Under the pieces are notes generated by a model. That model was not told the DNA's origin and ran no database searches. It worked only from the letters and a program-made list of their open reading frames with translations. Shown one piece after another: positions 63,954 through 64,000 of a DNA stretch of 64,000 bases. Position numbers and translations under genes: made by a program. The stretch comes from Hippopus hippopus (taxonomy: Eukaryota > Mollusca > Bivalvia > Cardiida > Cardiidae), in contig OX328099.1 of the NCBI GenBank assembly GCA_946811185.2, positions 72,792,714-72,856,713 on the forward strand, given 5' to 3'. Position 1 is the first letter of the stretch; every line of letters starts with the position of its first letter.

Positions 63954-64000
63954 AAAGAAAATGCTGGTTACCAGAGAAAGCCGATAACCAGGGAGAGAGT

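Larger units (their letters stand above)
62396..64000 (+). mobile_element. TH77 interrupted by HE2, cut by window end
   Basis: Left part (CTTTTTACCTGCAAAAC to GAAGGGTAAAAACATT) reaches 62497; AGAAAATGCTGGTTACCAG resumes at ~63955 and then breaks down. Confidence 0.75.

Noticed and set aside
1..64000. Retroviral or viral coding remnants
   Set aside because: No reverse transcriptase, integrase, capsid or viral replicase motif was recognised in any frame.

Overview
The window looks like repeat-dense, gene-poor nuclear DNA of a mollusc, most likely a marine bivalve. The grounds are indirect: AT-rich sequence, no operon-like gene order, no ribosome binding sites, tRNA-headed SINEs ending in ATTG/CAAT tails, repeats beginning with AAGAGGGCCATGATGGCCCT, cores of ~165-bp tandem units with (GGAC)n tracts, and an interstitial TTAGGG-type tract. 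Genus or species cannot be fixed from sequence alone. No complete host gene was found. The only convincing protein-coding gene is a mariner transposase, so the window is probably intergenic or inside a very large intron.

The dominant component is one family of short elements, called TH (TTAA-hairpin) here. Full copies are about 228 bp including both TTAA ends. The ends read TTAACCCTTTACC at the left and GGTAAAGGGTTAA at the right, and a ~66-bp near-perfect palindrome lies in the middle around GGTTACC. I read about 78 copies or fragments. They are scattered from end to end and often sit next to each other sharing one TTAA. Three cases show a TH or a second TTAA element (CH, with a CAGACTGCA hairpin) inserted into an internal TTAA of an existing TH copy. 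TTAA targets with CCC-type ends are typical of piggyBac-superfamily non-autonomous elements; no piggyBac transposase is present.

Other layers: CH hairpin MITEs (about 22 copies or fragments); foldback families FB1, FB2 and FB3; isolated long hairpins at 13984, 17574 and 38118; four tRNA-headed SINE families; Helentron-like non-autonomous elements at 6489-7573, 42387-43000 and 62498-63953; a related ~140-bp tandem family at 37612-40616; a CAGG-ended hAT-like MITE at 32811-33191; and an element with a 6-bp target duplication at 46239-46893. An intact 1.8-kb mariner (25104-26895) carries a 356-residue DD34D transposase gene interrupted by an apparent 132-bp GT-AG intron. A second, 1-kb relic mariner (53971-54978) keeps only a broken N-terminal part.

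The least expected signal is inside the TH hairpins. In many copies substitutions relative to the consensus occur symmetrically in both arms, so the stem stays paired, and the asymmetric centre (GGTTACC or GGTAACC) is flipped relative to the outer ends in about five copies. This points to arm-to-arm copying within the palindrome, or selection for the hairpin, in a family abundant enough to be a strong source of double-stranded RNA.

Layout: 1-5 kb TH, SINE and CH; 5-8 kb foldback, tandem repeat and first Helentron-like element nested in a TH; 8-24 kb TH clusters with unique stretches at 15-17 kb and 22 kb; 25-27 kb mariner; 27-34 kb dense TH, SINE and tandem repeats; 34-46 kb fewer TH, with foldbacks, the 140-bp tandem family and a ~2-kb unique stretch at 44-46 kb; 46-60 kb TH clusters again with the mariner relic; 60-64 kb an interrupted foldback, three CH copies in a row and a Helentron-like element running to a TH copy cut by the window end.
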